Shown: piece after piece, positions 11,312-19,871 of the stretch
Numbering within the stretch: the stretch's first letter is position 1
Layout of the letters: each line of letters begins with the position of its first letter
Origin: Mycobacterium decipiens
GTDB taxonomy: Bacteria > Actinomycetota > Actinomycetes > Mycobacteriales > Mycobacteriaceae
Reading direction: 5' to 3'
Assembly: GCF_963853665.1 (NCBI RefSeq)
Contig: NZ_OY970459.1
Location: 4,836,001-4,900,000 of the forward strand
DNA length: 64,000 bases
The notes under the pieces: model-generated
What the model saw: the letters and a program-made list of their open reading frames with translations, nothing else
Databases searched by the model: none
Told to the model about the DNA's origin: nothing
Made by a program: the position numbers and the translations under genes

Positions 11312-12552
11312 CTGGCCCCCGTGGCAGTCGGGTACCGGGCCTCAGCAAGCTGTGCCAAAGCGCGTCTGATCACCGGATATGGTGTTCGCTCAGTGAGTGC
11401 TTTGCGTCCCGCAATCAGTGCGCGCGGCCAGTTGACGACGACTATCCCGGCGAATGTGCGACCGTCGGGACTGTACAGTCCGGCGAATCGGCCGGCGTTG
11501 TCCCCGATCACCTCGACGTGTCGGCCGTCGGCAAGGCACGCCACGCCCGCGATCCTGATCTTCCAGTCGTATTGATCGCTCCAGACGTATTCGACCGGGT
11601 CATAGGCAACCGGGTCGCTCGGTTGGGTGATGTTGTGCGCTACGGCCGCGGCCTGATCGACGGCGTTTGTCCAGTGTTCGATGCGGGTGAGTCGGTCGTG
11701 TCGCGGGTTCTGCCAGCGGCAGACATCCCCTACGGCGAACACATCTGGGGCATCCACCGCGCGTAGGTACTTGTCGCATATCACACCGTTGTCGATATGC
11801 AGACCGGAGGAGGCTAGCCACTCATCATTGGGAATCGCGCCGATTCCGACGACGATGCAGTCGGCATGCAGGATGCGACCGTTGGTCAGCTCCACACGGA
11901 ACCGCCCGCGATGTCCGTCGATGCCTCCAACCCCGATTCCGAAATACGTTGTGACACCTTTGCTTTCGTGCAATTGCAGAAATCGTTCGCCGATTTCGGG
12001 TCCGAGCACGCGTTCCATCGGCACCCGACAGGGGTCAACGAGGGTGACGGTCAGGCCCATCGATCTCGCCGTCGCGGCGGTTTCGGCGCCGATAAAGCCA
12101 CCACCGATTACCACCAGCCGGCCACCTCGCTCGAGGTCCGCGCGCAGTCGCTTCGAGTCATCGAGGGTGCGCAGCAGGTGAACTCCGTCGGGTTGGCCCC
12201 ACGGTGACGGCCGGGCTCGCGCTCCGGTCGCGATGACCAGATGGCGAAATGCCAGTCGCTCACCAGATTTCAGCTTCACCTCATTGTGCGCCAGATGCAG
12301 TTCAGTTACCCGGCACCCGAGCCGCATCTCGATCCCCAGTCGATCGGCGTCCGCATGCCCCAGCAGGGTCACGTCATCGGCGGTCACGCCGCCGGCGAGG
12401 AACCCCTTTGACAGCGGTGGCTTGTCGTAGGGCGTCACCGGTTCGTCGCTGAAGAGCACGATCCGTCCGCGGTAGTCTGCGGCACGCAGCGCCTGCGCGG
12501 TGCGAACACCACCGACTGACGCACCTACGATGACTACCGCCTCGCGGTTCAT
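11308..12552 (-). CDS. Ferredoxin reductase of the ring-hydroxylating dioxygenase
   Basis: This 414-residue FAD/NAD(P)H oxidoreductase has the rubredoxin/ferredoxin reductase layout. The N-terminal FAD-binding GASVGGVRTA sits near residue 8, a PPLSKGFL segment near 45, the NAD-binding GGGFIGAETA near 150, and the second FAD motif FAVGDVCRW near 265, followed by a C-terminal domain. It would pass electrons from NAD(P)H to the [3Fe-4S] ferredoxin encoded immediately upstream. The ATG at 12552 overlaps the ferredoxin stop (TGATG); a GTG three bases earlier is possible. It is the PhtAd-type component of the operon. Confidence 0.9.
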   Translation of the reverse strand: MNREAVVIVGASVGGVRTAQALRAADYRGRIVLFSDEPVTPYDKPPLSKGFLAGGVTADDVTLLGHADADRLGIEMRLGCRVTELHLAHNEVKLKSGERLAFRHLVIATGARARPSPWGQPDGVHLLRTLDDSKRLRADLERGGRLVVIGGGFIGAETAATARSMGLTVTLVDPCRVPMERVLGPEIGERFLQLHESKGVTTYFGIGVGGIDGHRGRFRVELTNGRILHADCIVVGIGAIPNDEWLASSGLHIDNGVICDKYLRAVDAPDVFAVGDVCRWQNPRHDRLTRIEHWTNAVDQAAAVAHNITQPSDPVAYDPVEYVWSDQYDWKIRIAGVACLADGRHVEVIGDNAGRFAGLYSPDGRTFAGIVVVNWPRALIAGRKALTERTPYPVIRRALAQLAEARYPTATGAR

Positions 12553-12746
12553 CACTCCACCACCCGCAAAGCCGAGACCGGGCAGCTTCGCACCGCTTGC
12601 TCGACGCGGGCGCGCTCAGATTCGGCAATGTCCGTCTGCAGCAAGACCACGACACCGTCGTCGTCGATATCGAAGTAGTCATCTGCGGCGGCCACACAGT
12701 TCGCGTAGCCCTGGCAAGTTCCGGTGTCGGATTCGACCGTTGCCAT
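12552..12746 (-). CDS. [3Fe-4S]-type ferredoxin of the dioxygenase system
   Basis: This 64-residue ferredoxin has only three cysteines, Cys11, Cys17 and Cys55, in the pattern CQGYANC ... SCPVSAL. That is the [3Fe-4S] arrangement seen in actinobacterial P450 and dioxygenase ferredoxins, with no fourth Cys for a [4Fe-4S] cluster and no Rieske CxH motif. It lies between the dehydrogenase and the reductase genes and so is the electron shuttle to the dioxygenase. Actinobacterial phthalate and polycyclic aromatic dioxygenases often use this type, whereas most proteobacterial systems use Rieske or plant-type ferredoxins. The product is acidic, as expected for a redox shuttle. Confidence 0.92.
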   Translation of the reverse strand: MATVESDTGTCQGYANCVAAADDYFDIDDDGVVVLLQTDIAESERARVEQAVRSCPVSALRVVE

Positions 12747-12764
12747 GCTTGTTGTTCCTTCCTG

Positions 12765-13574
12765 TCAACTAGTCTGCACGTGTTTGGGCGCGCCCATGCT
12801 GGCTCCGCCGTCGGGGTGTGTGGTGCTACCCGTGATGCCTCGGGATCGGTCGGACGCAAGAAATACAAAGCTCCAGGCGTGATCTTCGCCGGAGAGCGCG
12901 ACATTGAGCCGAGTTCGCCCAGCGAGCTCGCACGCCCGGTCGGTCTTCGCATCAAGTCGGATGTCGTTCTGAGACAGGCTCTTCAAACCACGAAGGTCGG
13001 TGTTCAGCGTCCCGCCAGGCGCCACACCATTCACTCGAACGTGTGGCGCCAGTTCGTAGGCCAGCGTGGTGACCAGGCCGCGCACCGCGAATTTCGAAGA
13101 TACGTACAGCACTCCTCCGCGACCCGGATAAAACGACGATGTCGACTCGGCGAGCACAATAGAAGCTCCCCCCTGAGACGCAAGCTCGGACACCGCGGCC
13201 TTGACAGACTGAAGATGGCTCAGCACATTGGTCCGGAACATCTCGTCGAATGCATCGCTAAGGTCGTCGCCGTCGATCTCGGTAATCCCCTTGTAGAAGT
13301 CGAAGACACCGACACAGTTGACCAGTGTGTCCAACCCGCCAAAGGCGTCCACCGCGGCGGCGACCCCGCGATCGTTGGCTTCGCGAGTAGTCGCATCCCC
13401 CTCAACCACAGGCACGTCGGGCAGTTGATCGCGCAGCGTCGCGCATTTGCCGCGGTCGCGTTCCAGCACGGCTACCTGCGCACCTTCGGCGCGGAATGCA
13501 TCAACGACCGCCCTACCGATTCCGGAGCCCCCACCCACGACCAGAGCGCGCTTGCCGGCAAGCCATCCACTCAT
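12765..13574 (-). CDS. SDR-family dihydrodiol dehydrogenase
   Basis: This 269-residue short-chain dehydrogenase has the nucleotide-binding GGGSGIGRAVV near residue 13, NCVGVFDFY near 85, a catalytic Ser in LAESTSS near 140 and the YVSSK Tyr-Lys pair near 157. A C-terminal loop lies near 180-215. It most resembles the cis-dihydrodiol dehydrogenases of the BphB type, which rearomatise the dioxygenase product to a catechol with NAD+. In this operon the product would be a dihydroxy aromatic acid such as 3,4-dihydroxyphthalate. The ATG at 13574 overlaps the stop of the small upstream gene by four bases; the longer frame to 13688 overlaps that gene and is rejected. Confidence 0.88.
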   Translation of the reverse strand: MSGWLAGKRALVVGGGSGIGRAVVDAFRAEGAQVAVLERDRGKCATLRDQLPDVPVVEGDATTREANDRGVAAAVDAFGGLDTLVNCVGVFDFYKGITEIDGDDLSDAFDEMFRTNVLSHLQSVKAAVSELASQGGASIVLAESTSSFYPGRGGVLYVSSKFAVRGLVTTLAYELAPHVRVNGVAPGGTLNTDLRGLKSLSQNDIRLDAKTDRACELAGRTRLNVALSGEDHAWSFVFLASDRSRGITGSTTHPDGGASMGAPKHVQTS

Positions 13575-13882
13575 CGCGGGCCCTCCTCGGGAATCAGCGG
13601 GGCGTACATGTTGCCCACCATCGCCGCGAGAGTGTGGGTATTCTGCCAGGTCAACGCCTCGACTTCGAGCGCATCGAGGGTGATCCACTGTCCGGACTTG
13701 GGCGATGTGATCAGCAGTCGTGATCCGTTACGGGTGTCAACACGCCGCACCACGACCTCGGTGAATTCGTTTGCGATCGTCACTGCTTCACCGACTGCAC
13801 GTGTTTCAAGTTCGCCGAGTTCTCGTGCGGCCCGTCGTGCCGCTTCGGCGTCTGCACGCTCGCCTTCCCACTCGAGAGTCAT
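13571..13882 (-). CDS. Small conserved-looking protein of dioxygenase operon, function unknown
   Basis: This 103-residue protein has no signal peptide, no membrane segment and no cysteine. The N-terminal third is Ala/Glu/Arg-rich and probably helical. The central part (about 40-75) is a beta-rich core, with VVVRRVDTRNG, LLITSPKSGQW and LDALEVEALTW. Small proteins with a similar ITSPK...LE.LTWQ core occur in other actinobacterial ring-hydroxylating dioxygenase clusters, sometimes loosely labelled dihydrodiol dehydrogenase, though they lack any dehydrogenase motif. It overlaps the beta subunit and the dehydrogenase by four bases on each side, so it is a true operon member. I infer an accessory or assembly role; no activity can be read from the sequence. 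Confidence 0.8.
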   Translation of the reverse strand: MTLEWEGERADAEAARRAARELGELETRAVGEAVTIANEFTEVVVRRVDTRNGSRLLITSPKSGQWITLDALEVEALTWQNTHTLAAMVGNMYAPLIPEEGPR

Positions 13883-14505
13883 AGGAACAGCGCCAGGTTC
13901 TGCATCCGGATGACCGACTCATCGATCAAGATGGTGCGCCGCGCCAACTGCCACCGCTGGCCGTTGAAGCGCAATAGGTCTTCGCGGCCGCACGAAACCA
14001 AGGCACCTTCGTTGACATCGCCCCGGCTGCGGAAGAGCAATTCGGCCGATTCGACGACCACGTGTGCGTCGACTTCGGTGGCGAAGGTACGAACGTTCGT
14101 GATGTAGTGCCGCAGTCTCGACGGCGGATCCTCGGTCCAGGCATGCTCGGTGCAAAACCGCGCCACCCGTCGGCTTAGCGAGTACTTGTTCTCGTCGAAA
14201 TGGGCCATGCCCGGCGAGGTGTCGAAACCGGCGCCGAGTGCGGTGGTGACCCGCACCGGCATGAGGTAGTGGATGTCATCGGTCAGCAGATCCAACCATT
14301 CACGATACCGCTGTGCGTCAAGCAGATACGCTTCATCGACCAGGAACTTATGTGCCTGAAGGTGCCGATCATCGTTGAATAGCAATGATTGCGCCATCCG
14401 TTGCAGGCGTGGCGCATGACCGCCGAGGACCGCCCGCTCCGAATGGGTCTCTATCGGACGTCCCCGGCGGAATCCGGCGGGGGCCGACTGTTGGGTACTC
14501 GTCAT
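13879..14505 (-). CDS. Ring-hydroxylating dioxygenase beta subunit
   Basis: This 208-residue small subunit belongs to the SnoaL/NTF2-like fold family. Typical segments are the helical FLVDEAYLLDAQRYREWL near residue 55, DDIHYLMPVR near 76 and the C-terminal AREDL-like stretch ending in RRTILIDESVIRMQNLALFL. It is about 25 residues longer at the N-terminus than common beta subunits. Beta subunits are structural in alpha3beta3 oxygenases. It overlaps the alpha gene and the small protein gene by four bases each. In a phthalate-type pathway it would be PhtAb. Confidence 0.9.
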   Translation of the reverse strand: MTSTQQSAPAGFRRGRPIETHSERAVLGGHAPRLQRMAQSLLFNDDRHLQAHKFLVDEAYLLDAQRYREWLDLLTDDIHYLMPVRVTTALGAGFDTSPGMAHFDENKYSLSRRVARFCTEHAWTEDPPSRLRHYITNVRTFATEVDAHVVVESAELLFRSRGDVNEGALVSCGREDLLRFNGQRWQLARRTILIDESVIRMQNLALFL

Positions 14506-15953
14506 GGCAGCCTCACCGGCTCTTCGTTGTTGCTCTGGTGTGCCGACTTTGCCCGGTTGGTCTGTGCGAGCGGGGTGATTCCGTCGGGGTTGTAGGTGCC
14601 GATGTCGGTCCGGCGGCTTGGCGCTGGCGGCGACTCAAGATGGTCGGCCCACAACCCGAGCAGCGATCGCTGATTGTGTTCGTTGTAACCGACGTGTGCC
14701 ACCCCGGGCCCGTGGAACTGTTGTGGCGGTAGCGGTTCGACGACCGGGCGGCCATCGGCGAGCAGGCCCATCCGACTATTCAGGCGCAGTCGACGTGCCA
14801 TCGAACCTGCGGCCGTATTGGTGAGCGAGACCCAGTTCTCCACATCGTCCTGCTCGAACATCCCGGTCGAGCCGAAACACATGAGATAGGCCCTATAGGA
14901 ATCCCTTTTGTACGCTTCGGGTGCGGCCGAATCGACCGCGAACCACGAATAGACCTCGGTCTCGTGCTCGTCGATTGGCTGCCACATCCGGATCGAGATG
15001 AACGGCAACACGTCACTGCCGTCTTCAACCTTGGGCCAATTGTGCACGAAGCTCAGGTTCGGAAAGCACGATGCCGCCGAGATCATGAAGCCGTCGTCAC
15101 CGACCAATTTTTGCTGCTCGGGCGTCCAAACACCCTTGATCCGGTTGATCATATCGTCGGGGTACCCGACGTAGCGCAACCGTTCTTCGAACGTCCCCGG
15201 CGGAAGCTTGTACGTGGTTCCACCACCCTTGTGCGCCCAGTACGTCGCTCCGTGCTTGCGCTTCTCGGCCTTGGGTTCGCGGAACAAGCCGATCTCCACG
15301 ACAGAGGCGTGAGTCTGAGGCGTGTGGTACATATCGCCGGCGAAGTTCTCGACGCCGATCTTCCAATTCGCTTTAATGCGCCAGCGTTGTGGTCCATGCA
15401 CTTCCAGCCCGTGGCCGCTCTGCTTGGTGTAGAAGTCAAGGTAGAACTTGAAGTCCCCCAGGAATTCCCCGAGCGGCTCAGCATCCGGATCCATGCTGAT
15501 GAAGATCAGACCGTTGTAGCTAGCCAGGCTGGGCGCCGGCAATAGCGTCTGGCCCTTCTTCCGGAACCCGTCCTCCCCGCCGTAGGCGTCGTGATGGAAG
15601 GGCAGACCGATGATCCGGCCGTCATTGCGGTAGGACCACCCGTGGTAGGGGCAACGAAAGTTTGAGGCATTGCCCATCTCGGCGCGGCATACCTGCATAC
15701 CGCGGTGCAGGCACATGTTGAACATCGCCCGGATCTCGCCCTGCGAATCACGGGCAATGATGAACGAGTCGTCGAGGATCCGTCGGACGACGTAGTCGCC
15801 ATCCTGCGGGATCTCGGACTCGTGCGCGACAAACAGCCAGGCACGACTGAACAGCCGTTCCTTCTCGAGTTCGAAGAGTTCGGGGTCGTTGTAGATATGC
15901 GCGGGAATCATGCCGCGGCGAACGTCGTCGAAGACTTGGCGGTGATTGACCAT
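14502..15953 (-). CDS. Ring-hydroxylating dioxygenase alpha subunit (phthalate/aromatic acid type)
   Basis: This is the catalytic large subunit, 483 residues. The Rieske [2Fe-2S] motif is CLHRG ... CPYHGW (C-x-H-x17-C-x2-H) near residues 83-105. The mononuclear iron site is in ENFAGDMYHTPQTH near 210, with the two histidines, and a later Asp in the EQDDVENW region near 380. It inserts two oxygen atoms into an aromatic ring to give a cis-dihydrodiol, fed by the operon's ferredoxin and reductase. The ATG at 15953 follows a GGGAGA ribosome-binding site. The gene heads the operon next to operator-like palindromes. Phthalate is the favoured substrate by context (decarboxylase plus protocatechuate genes); p-cumate, isophthalate or another aromatic acid remains possible. 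Confidence 0.92.
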   Translation of the reverse strand: MVNHRQVFDDVRRGMIPAHIYNDPELFELEKERLFSRAWLFVAHESEIPQDGDYVVRRILDDSFIIARDSQGEIRAMFNMCLHRGMQVCRAEMGNASNFRCPYHGWSYRNDGRIIGLPFHHDAYGGEDGFRKKGQTLLPAPSLASYNGLIFISMDPDAEPLGEFLGDFKFYLDFYTKQSGHGLEVHGPQRWRIKANWKIGVENFAGDMYHTPQTHASVVEIGLFREPKAEKRKHGATYWAHKGGGTTYKLPPGTFEERLRYVGYPDDMINRIKGVWTPEQQKLVGDDGFMISAASCFPNLSFVHNWPKVEDGSDVLPFISIRMWQPIDEHETEVYSWFAVDSAAPEAYKRDSYRAYLMCFGSTGMFEQDDVENWVSLTNTAAGSMARRLRLNSRMGLLADGRPVVEPLPPQQFHGPGVAHVGYNEHNQRSLLGLWADHLESPPAPSRRTDIGTYNPDGITPLAQTNRAKSAHQSNNEEPVRLP

Positions 15954-15973
15954 ACAAATATCTCCCGTAGCGT

Positions 15974-16121
15974 GTTCTGTATAACAGAGAACCAATTCTG
16001 TTCTATAGACAGATACTGATTGAGCAAGGAACCGCCGTCAACAGTTCTCTGCATGACAGAGACGGGTTGACGCCTTGCCAAGGCCTGGTTCACTCTCTAA
16101 CAGACAGACTGTTTATCTGTT
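15974..16121. promoter_or_regulatory. Divergent operator region with four ACAGA/TCTGT palindromes
   Basis: Between the dioxygenase operon and pcaH are four inverted repeats sharing ACAGA/TCTGT half-sites. They are GTTCTGT..ACAGAGAAC at 15974-15992, TCTGT..ACAGA at 15997-16013, TCTCTG..CAGAGA at 16046-16062 and AACAGA..TCTGTT at 16099-16121. Two lie near each start. They are the likely binding sites of the IclR regulator encoded at 9762, coordinating both operons. The regulator-site link is inference. Confidence 0.65.
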
Positions 16122-16154
16122 GAACAGAGCACCCGGGGGAGGTGGAAACGCAAG

Positions 16155-16958
16155 ATGTTCACGTCGGACGCGCACATGAAGACAGGAAGCCACATCGTGA
16201 ACTCTATGAAGGCAGCCGGAAGTCAGGCCGAGGTCACCGCGCAGATGGCGATGATCGAAGCTAGCTACCACCGGACCTCCATCGAGGAGACCCAGCCACG
16301 GCTGAACTATCCGCCCTACCGCGGCAGCCAGTTTCGGCACCCCACCAAGGAACTCCACGACGTGGATCCGGAAGCAATTGAGTTGTCCGCGCCGTGTTTT
16401 GGCGAACGCGACGTCCACCCGCTGGAATCGGATCTGACCAGCCAGCACGGCGGTCAGCCGATCGGCGAACGCATCGTCGTTTCAGGGCAGCTCTTGGATA
16501 GCCTGGGCCGCCCGGTGCGCGGTCAACTCATCGAGATCTGGCAAGCAAACGCCGGCGGGCGTTACGCCCACAAGCGCGATCAGCATGCGGCCCCGCTGGA
16601 CCCGAACTTCACCGGTGTCGGCCGCTGCCTGACCGACTACCACGGCGGCTACCGCTTCACCACGATCAAGCCGGGCCCCTATCCATGGCGGAATCATCAC
16701 AACGCATGGCGGCCGGCGCACATCCATTTCTCAGTGTTTGGACACAGTTTCACGCAGCGGATGATCACCCAGATGTACTTCCCGAACGACCCGTTGCTCG
16801 CTCTCGACCCCATCTACCAGTCCGTCACCGACCCGAAAGCCCGGGCTCGGCTGGTGGCCGCCTACGACCACGACCTCAGCATCCATGAGTGGGCCACCGG
16901 CTACCGATGGGACATCGTGCTGACCGGCAACACCCGCACCCCCATGGAGTCCCGATGA
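16155..16958 (+). CDS. pcaH: Protocatechuate 3,4-dioxygenase beta subunit
   Basis: PcaH with PcaG cleaves protocatechuate between its two hydroxyls to 3-carboxy-cis,cis-muconate. This 267-residue subunit carries the Fe(III) ligands: Tyr in GGRYAHKRD near 137, Tyr in GPYPWRNHHN near 176, and both His in RPAHIHFSVFG near 190-193. The QLIEIWQANAGG segment near 125 is the family signature. The N-terminus is about 30 residues longer than many PcaH proteins, and Met codons at about residues 32 and 34 could be alternative starts. I keep 16155 because a GGGGGAGGTGG ribosome-binding site precedes it. First gene of pcaHGBLIJ. Confidence 0.94.
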   Translation: MFTSDAHMKTGSHIVNSMKAAGSQAEVTAQMAMIEASYHRTSIEETQPRLNYPPYRGSQFRHPTKELHDVDPEAIELSAPCFGERDVHPLESDLTSQHGGQPIGERIVVSGQLLDSLGRPVRGQLIEIWQANAGGRYAHKRDQHAAPLDPNFTGVGRCLTDYHGGYRFTTIKPGPYPWRNHHNAWRPAHIHFSVFGHSFTQRMITQMYFPNDPLLALDPIYQSVTDPKARARLVAAYDHDLSIHEWATGYRWDIVLTGNTRTPMESR

Positions 16959-17515
16959 CCACGGCACTCACCGCCACTCCGGGCCAGACCGCGGGCCCAT
17001 TCTTCGGTTGCGCGCTGCCCTTCGAGCGCGGCAACGAGCTGGTGCCGCCCGGAGCGCCCGGGGCCATCCGACTACACGGCGTGGTTATGGACGGTGCGGG
17101 CACACCCGTTCCAGACGCACTCATCGAGATCTGGCAGGCCGACGCCGACGGTGTGATCCCGGCCGCCACCGGCTCGCTGCGCCGAGACGGCTGGACCTTC
17201 ACCGGCTGGGGCCGCGCTGGCACCGACGACACCGGTCACTACAGCTTCACCACGGTGAAACCTGGTGGATTGCATGAGAATCCCGCACCGTTCATCGCGG
17301 TGACCGTGTTTGCCCGAGGGCTACTGAACCGACTGTTCACCCGCGCCTACCTGCCCGGCGATCGACTGGGGGACGACAAGCTGATCACATCGCTGCCCGC
17401 CGAGCGCCGCTACACCCTGATCGCTGTGCCCGACGAGCACGGCTTCCGCTTCGACATCAAGCTGCATGGCGACAACGAGACAGTATTTCTGCGCTACCCG
17501 GGACATCGGCGATGA
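16955..17515 (+). CDS. pcaG: Protocatechuate 3,4-dioxygenase alpha subunit
   Basis: This 186-residue partner of PcaH keeps the shared fold: TPGQTAGPFFG at the N-terminus, DALIEIWQADADG near 55, GHYSFTTVKPG near 95, and APFIAVTVFARGLLNRLFTR near 110, but without the His-x-His iron site. This is usual for the alpha subunit, which shapes the substrate pocket. The ATG at 16955 overlaps the pcaH stop by four bases, and the pcaB start overlaps its own stop by four bases. The longer frame from 16889 lies inside pcaH and is rejected. Confidence 0.93.
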   Translation: MTTALTATPGQTAGPFFGCALPFERGNELVPPGAPGAIRLHGVVMDGAGTPVPDALIEIWQADADGVIPAATGSLRRDGWTFTGWGRAGTDDTGHYSFTTVKPGGLHENPAPFIAVTVFARGLLNRLFTRAYLPGDRLGDDKLITSLPAERRYTLIAVPDEHGFRFDIKLHGDNETVFLRYPGHRR

Positions 17516-18711
17516 CCGACTTGCTCTGGCCGGGCGATCAGCGCGCCGGCGATCTAATGAACGATTCGGCGTTTCTTGCCGCCATGCTAACTGTCGAAAC
17601 TGCCTGGCTGACTGGGCTTGTCGACGCCGGTGTGGCACCACAGGCCGCTCGTGCGGACCTGACCGGACTGGTATCAGATAGCGATGCCGAGGCGCTTGCC
17701 GTGCATGCGGAACGAGACGGCAGTCCGGTGATCGGTCTGGTGGGCCTACTCAGACAACGCAGCGGTGCCGAGACCGCCCGATGGTTGCACCGCGGACTGA
17801 CGAGCCAGGACGTCATCGACTCCGCACTGATGATGTGCGTGCGCGATGCGCTGTCGGCAATCCGAGCCCAAATCACGCAGCAGGTAAGCACTCTCGCCGA
17901 GCTGGCCGAGACGCACCACACGCCGGTCCTGGCCCGCACGCTGACGCAGCCGGCATTGCCAAGCACTGTCGGAGCCCTGCTGGCGAATTGGCTGTCGGGG
18001 GTGCTGGACGCCGCCGGAACCCTCGCGGCCCTGCCCGCGCTGCCCGTGCAGGCTGGCGGTGCCACCGGGACCCTCGCCGCAGCGACCGAACTGACCGGGT
18101 CGGCCGAGGTAGCTCTCGCGCTGGCCGCCCGGCTGGCGTTCGCACTTGGCTTGGCCGCCGCGCCGCCATGGCACACCACCCGGACGGTAATCACCCGGGT
18201 TGGCGACGCGCTGGTCACCTGCTGTGATGCCTGGGCGCACATCGCCAACGATGTCGCGACCCGCAGCCGTCCCGAAATCGGCGAGCTGGCCGAGGGCAAC
18301 GGCGGCCGCTCGTCGACCCTGCCGCACAAGAGCAATCCGATCCTCTCGGTGCTGATCCGCCGGGCCGCGTTGTCGGCTCCACCGCTGGCCGCGACTCTGC
18401 ACGCGGCATCGGCAGCCAGTGTCGACGAACGCTCCGACGGTGGGTGGCACGCGGAGTGGGCGACCCTGCGCACCCTCACGCGCCGCACGGTTGTTGCCGG
18501 GGCGCAGGCTAGTGAACTGCTGGCCGGGCTAACAATCGACGCCGAACGGGCCGCCACGAATCTCGCTGCAGCCGGCGATGTGCTCGCCGAGCAACGGTCC
18601 ATGACCGAATTGAGCAGGCAGTCAGCACTTTCCGGCTATACCGGCGCGGCAGATCGCCTCATCGACGTCGTGTTGCAGCGCGCCCGTCACCACATCGCGG
18701 AGACGAAGTGA
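17512..18711 (+). CDS. pcaB: 3-carboxy-cis,cis-muconate cycloisomerase
   Basis: PcaB converts 3-carboxymuconate to 4-carboxymuconolactone. It is a fumarase/aspartase superfamily protein with the TSQDVIDSAL segment near residue 98 and the flexible signature loop SSTLPHKSNPI near 265, whose serine is the probable catalytic base. At 399 residues it is shorter than the roughly 450-residue PcaB proteins of proteobacteria; the missing part is at the C-terminus. It overlaps pcaG and pcaL by four bases each. Confidence 0.92.
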   Translation: MTDLLWPGDQRAGDLMNDSAFLAAMLTVETAWLTGLVDAGVAPQAARADLTGLVSDSDAEALAVHAERDGSPVIGLVGLLRQRSGAETARWLHRGLTSQDVIDSALMMCVRDALSAIRAQITQQVSTLAELAETHHTPVLARTLTQPALPSTVGALLANWLSGVLDAAGTLAALPALPVQAGGATGTLAAATELTGSAEVALALAARLAFALGLAAAPPWHTTRTVITRVGDALVTCCDAWAHIANDVATRSRPEIGELAEGNGGRSSTLPHKSNPILSVLIRRAALSAPPLAATLHAASAASVDERSDGGWHAEWATLRTLTRRTVVAGAQASELLAGLTIDAERAATNLAAAGDVLAEQRSMTELSRQSALSGYTGAADRLIDVVLQRARHHIAETK

Positions 18712-19871
18712 CCGTCCCGCGCCTGGTCGGCACCGACTTCGGCGGACCAGCGGAAGCCGACGTGCTACTTCTGGGCCCGTCACTTGGCACCTGCGCAAAG
18801 ACACTGTGGGCGGCCACCGCCGAACGGCTTGGGAAGCAGGTGCGCGTCGTGGGCTGGGACTTGCCCGGACATGGCGGAAGCCCTGCTGCAGCATCGCCAT
18901 TCACTATCGCCGAGCTGGCGGCCGCCGTGTTGGCGCTGGCCGATGACGTCACCCGGGCAGGGCAGTTTCACTACGCCGGCGTTTCCGTCGGTGGCGCGGT
19001 CGGATTGCAACTGATGCTTGATGCGCCGGATAGGCTGGCGTCGGCAGCCCTGCTGGGCACCGGCGCGGTGATTGGCAGTCCCCAAGAATGGACCACTCGT
19101 GCGGCGGCGGTGCGGGCAGGGGGCACCAAGGCACTGGCGGACATTGCGGCTGAGCGCTGGTTCGCCGCGGGGTTTGTCGACCGCCAACCAGCGGTCGCCG
19201 CGGCGCTGCTCGACGCGTTGCGTGTCACCGACCACCAGTCATACGCACAGGTATGTGCGGCACTGGCGGAATTCGATGTCACCGACCGGCTCGTCGAGAT
19301 CACCACGCCCGTCCTGGCGGTCGCTGGCGCCGAGGACCGCGCCACCCCTCCGGAATGCTTGCGGCAGATCGCAAACGGGGTCCATGCTGGTCGGCTGGTG
19401 GTGCTCGGTGGAACGGGACATCTAGCTCCCGCGGAGGTGCCCGAGCGAGTCGCCGACCTCATCCTCGGCCAGCTCGGAGCCCGGAACACAGCGTATGCCG
19501 CCGGGTTCGCGGTGCGGCGCGAGGTACTCGGCGAGGACCATGTCGACCGCGCCGTCGCCGCGAAGACCGCATTCACCGCCGACTTCCAAGACATGATTGT
19601 CCGCTACGCATGGGGCAGCATCTGGACCCGTCCCGGGCTGGACCGGCGGAGCCGGTCGCTGATCACGCTGACCGCGCTGGTCGCCCGCGGCCACCGCGAC
19701 GAGCTGGCCATGCATCTGCGTGCCGCACGACGCAACGGGCTGACCAACGACGAGATCAAAGAGCTGCTGTTGCAGACGGCGATATACTGCGGTGTGCCCG
19801 AAGCGAATTCGGCGTTTCGCATTGCCAACCAGGTGCTCGCCGACTACGACGAACGGAAGGCATCGCGATGA
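18708..19871 (+). CDS. pcaL: PcaL fusion: 3-oxoadipate enol-lactonase plus 4-carboxymuconolactone decarboxylase
   Basis: This 387-residue fusion carries out two consecutive steps. Residues 1-255 form the PcaD-type alpha/beta hydrolase with nucleophile Ser93 in YAGVSVGGAVG, a DLPGHG loop near 52 and a late GTGHLAPAE His near 239. Residues about 265-385 form the PcaC-type carboxymuconolactone decarboxylase domain, with WTRPGLDRRSRSLITLTALV and GHRDELAMHLRAARRNGLT, both family signatures. The same D-C fusion is known from Rhodococcus and other actinobacteria. Together the domains turn 4-carboxymuconolactone into 3-oxoadipate. It is coupled to pcaB and pcaI by four-base overlaps. Confidence 0.94.
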   Translation: MTVPRLVGTDFGGPAEADVLLLGPSLGTCAKTLWAATAERLGKQVRVVGWDLPGHGGSPAAASPFTIAELAAAVLALADDVTRAGQFHYAGVSVGGAVGLQLMLDAPDRLASAALLGTGAVIGSPQEWTTRAAAVRAGGTKALADIAAERWFAAGFVDRQPAVAAALLDALRVTDHQSYAQVCAALAEFDVTDRLVEITTPVLAVAGAEDRATPPECLRQIANGVHAGRLVVLGGTGHLAPAEVPERVADLILGQLGARNTAYAAGFAVRREVLGEDHVDRAVAAKTAFTADFQDMIVRYAWGSIWTRPGLDRRSRSLITLTALVARGHRDELAMHLRAARRNGLTNDEIKELLLQTAIYCGVPEANSAFRIANQVLADYDERKASR

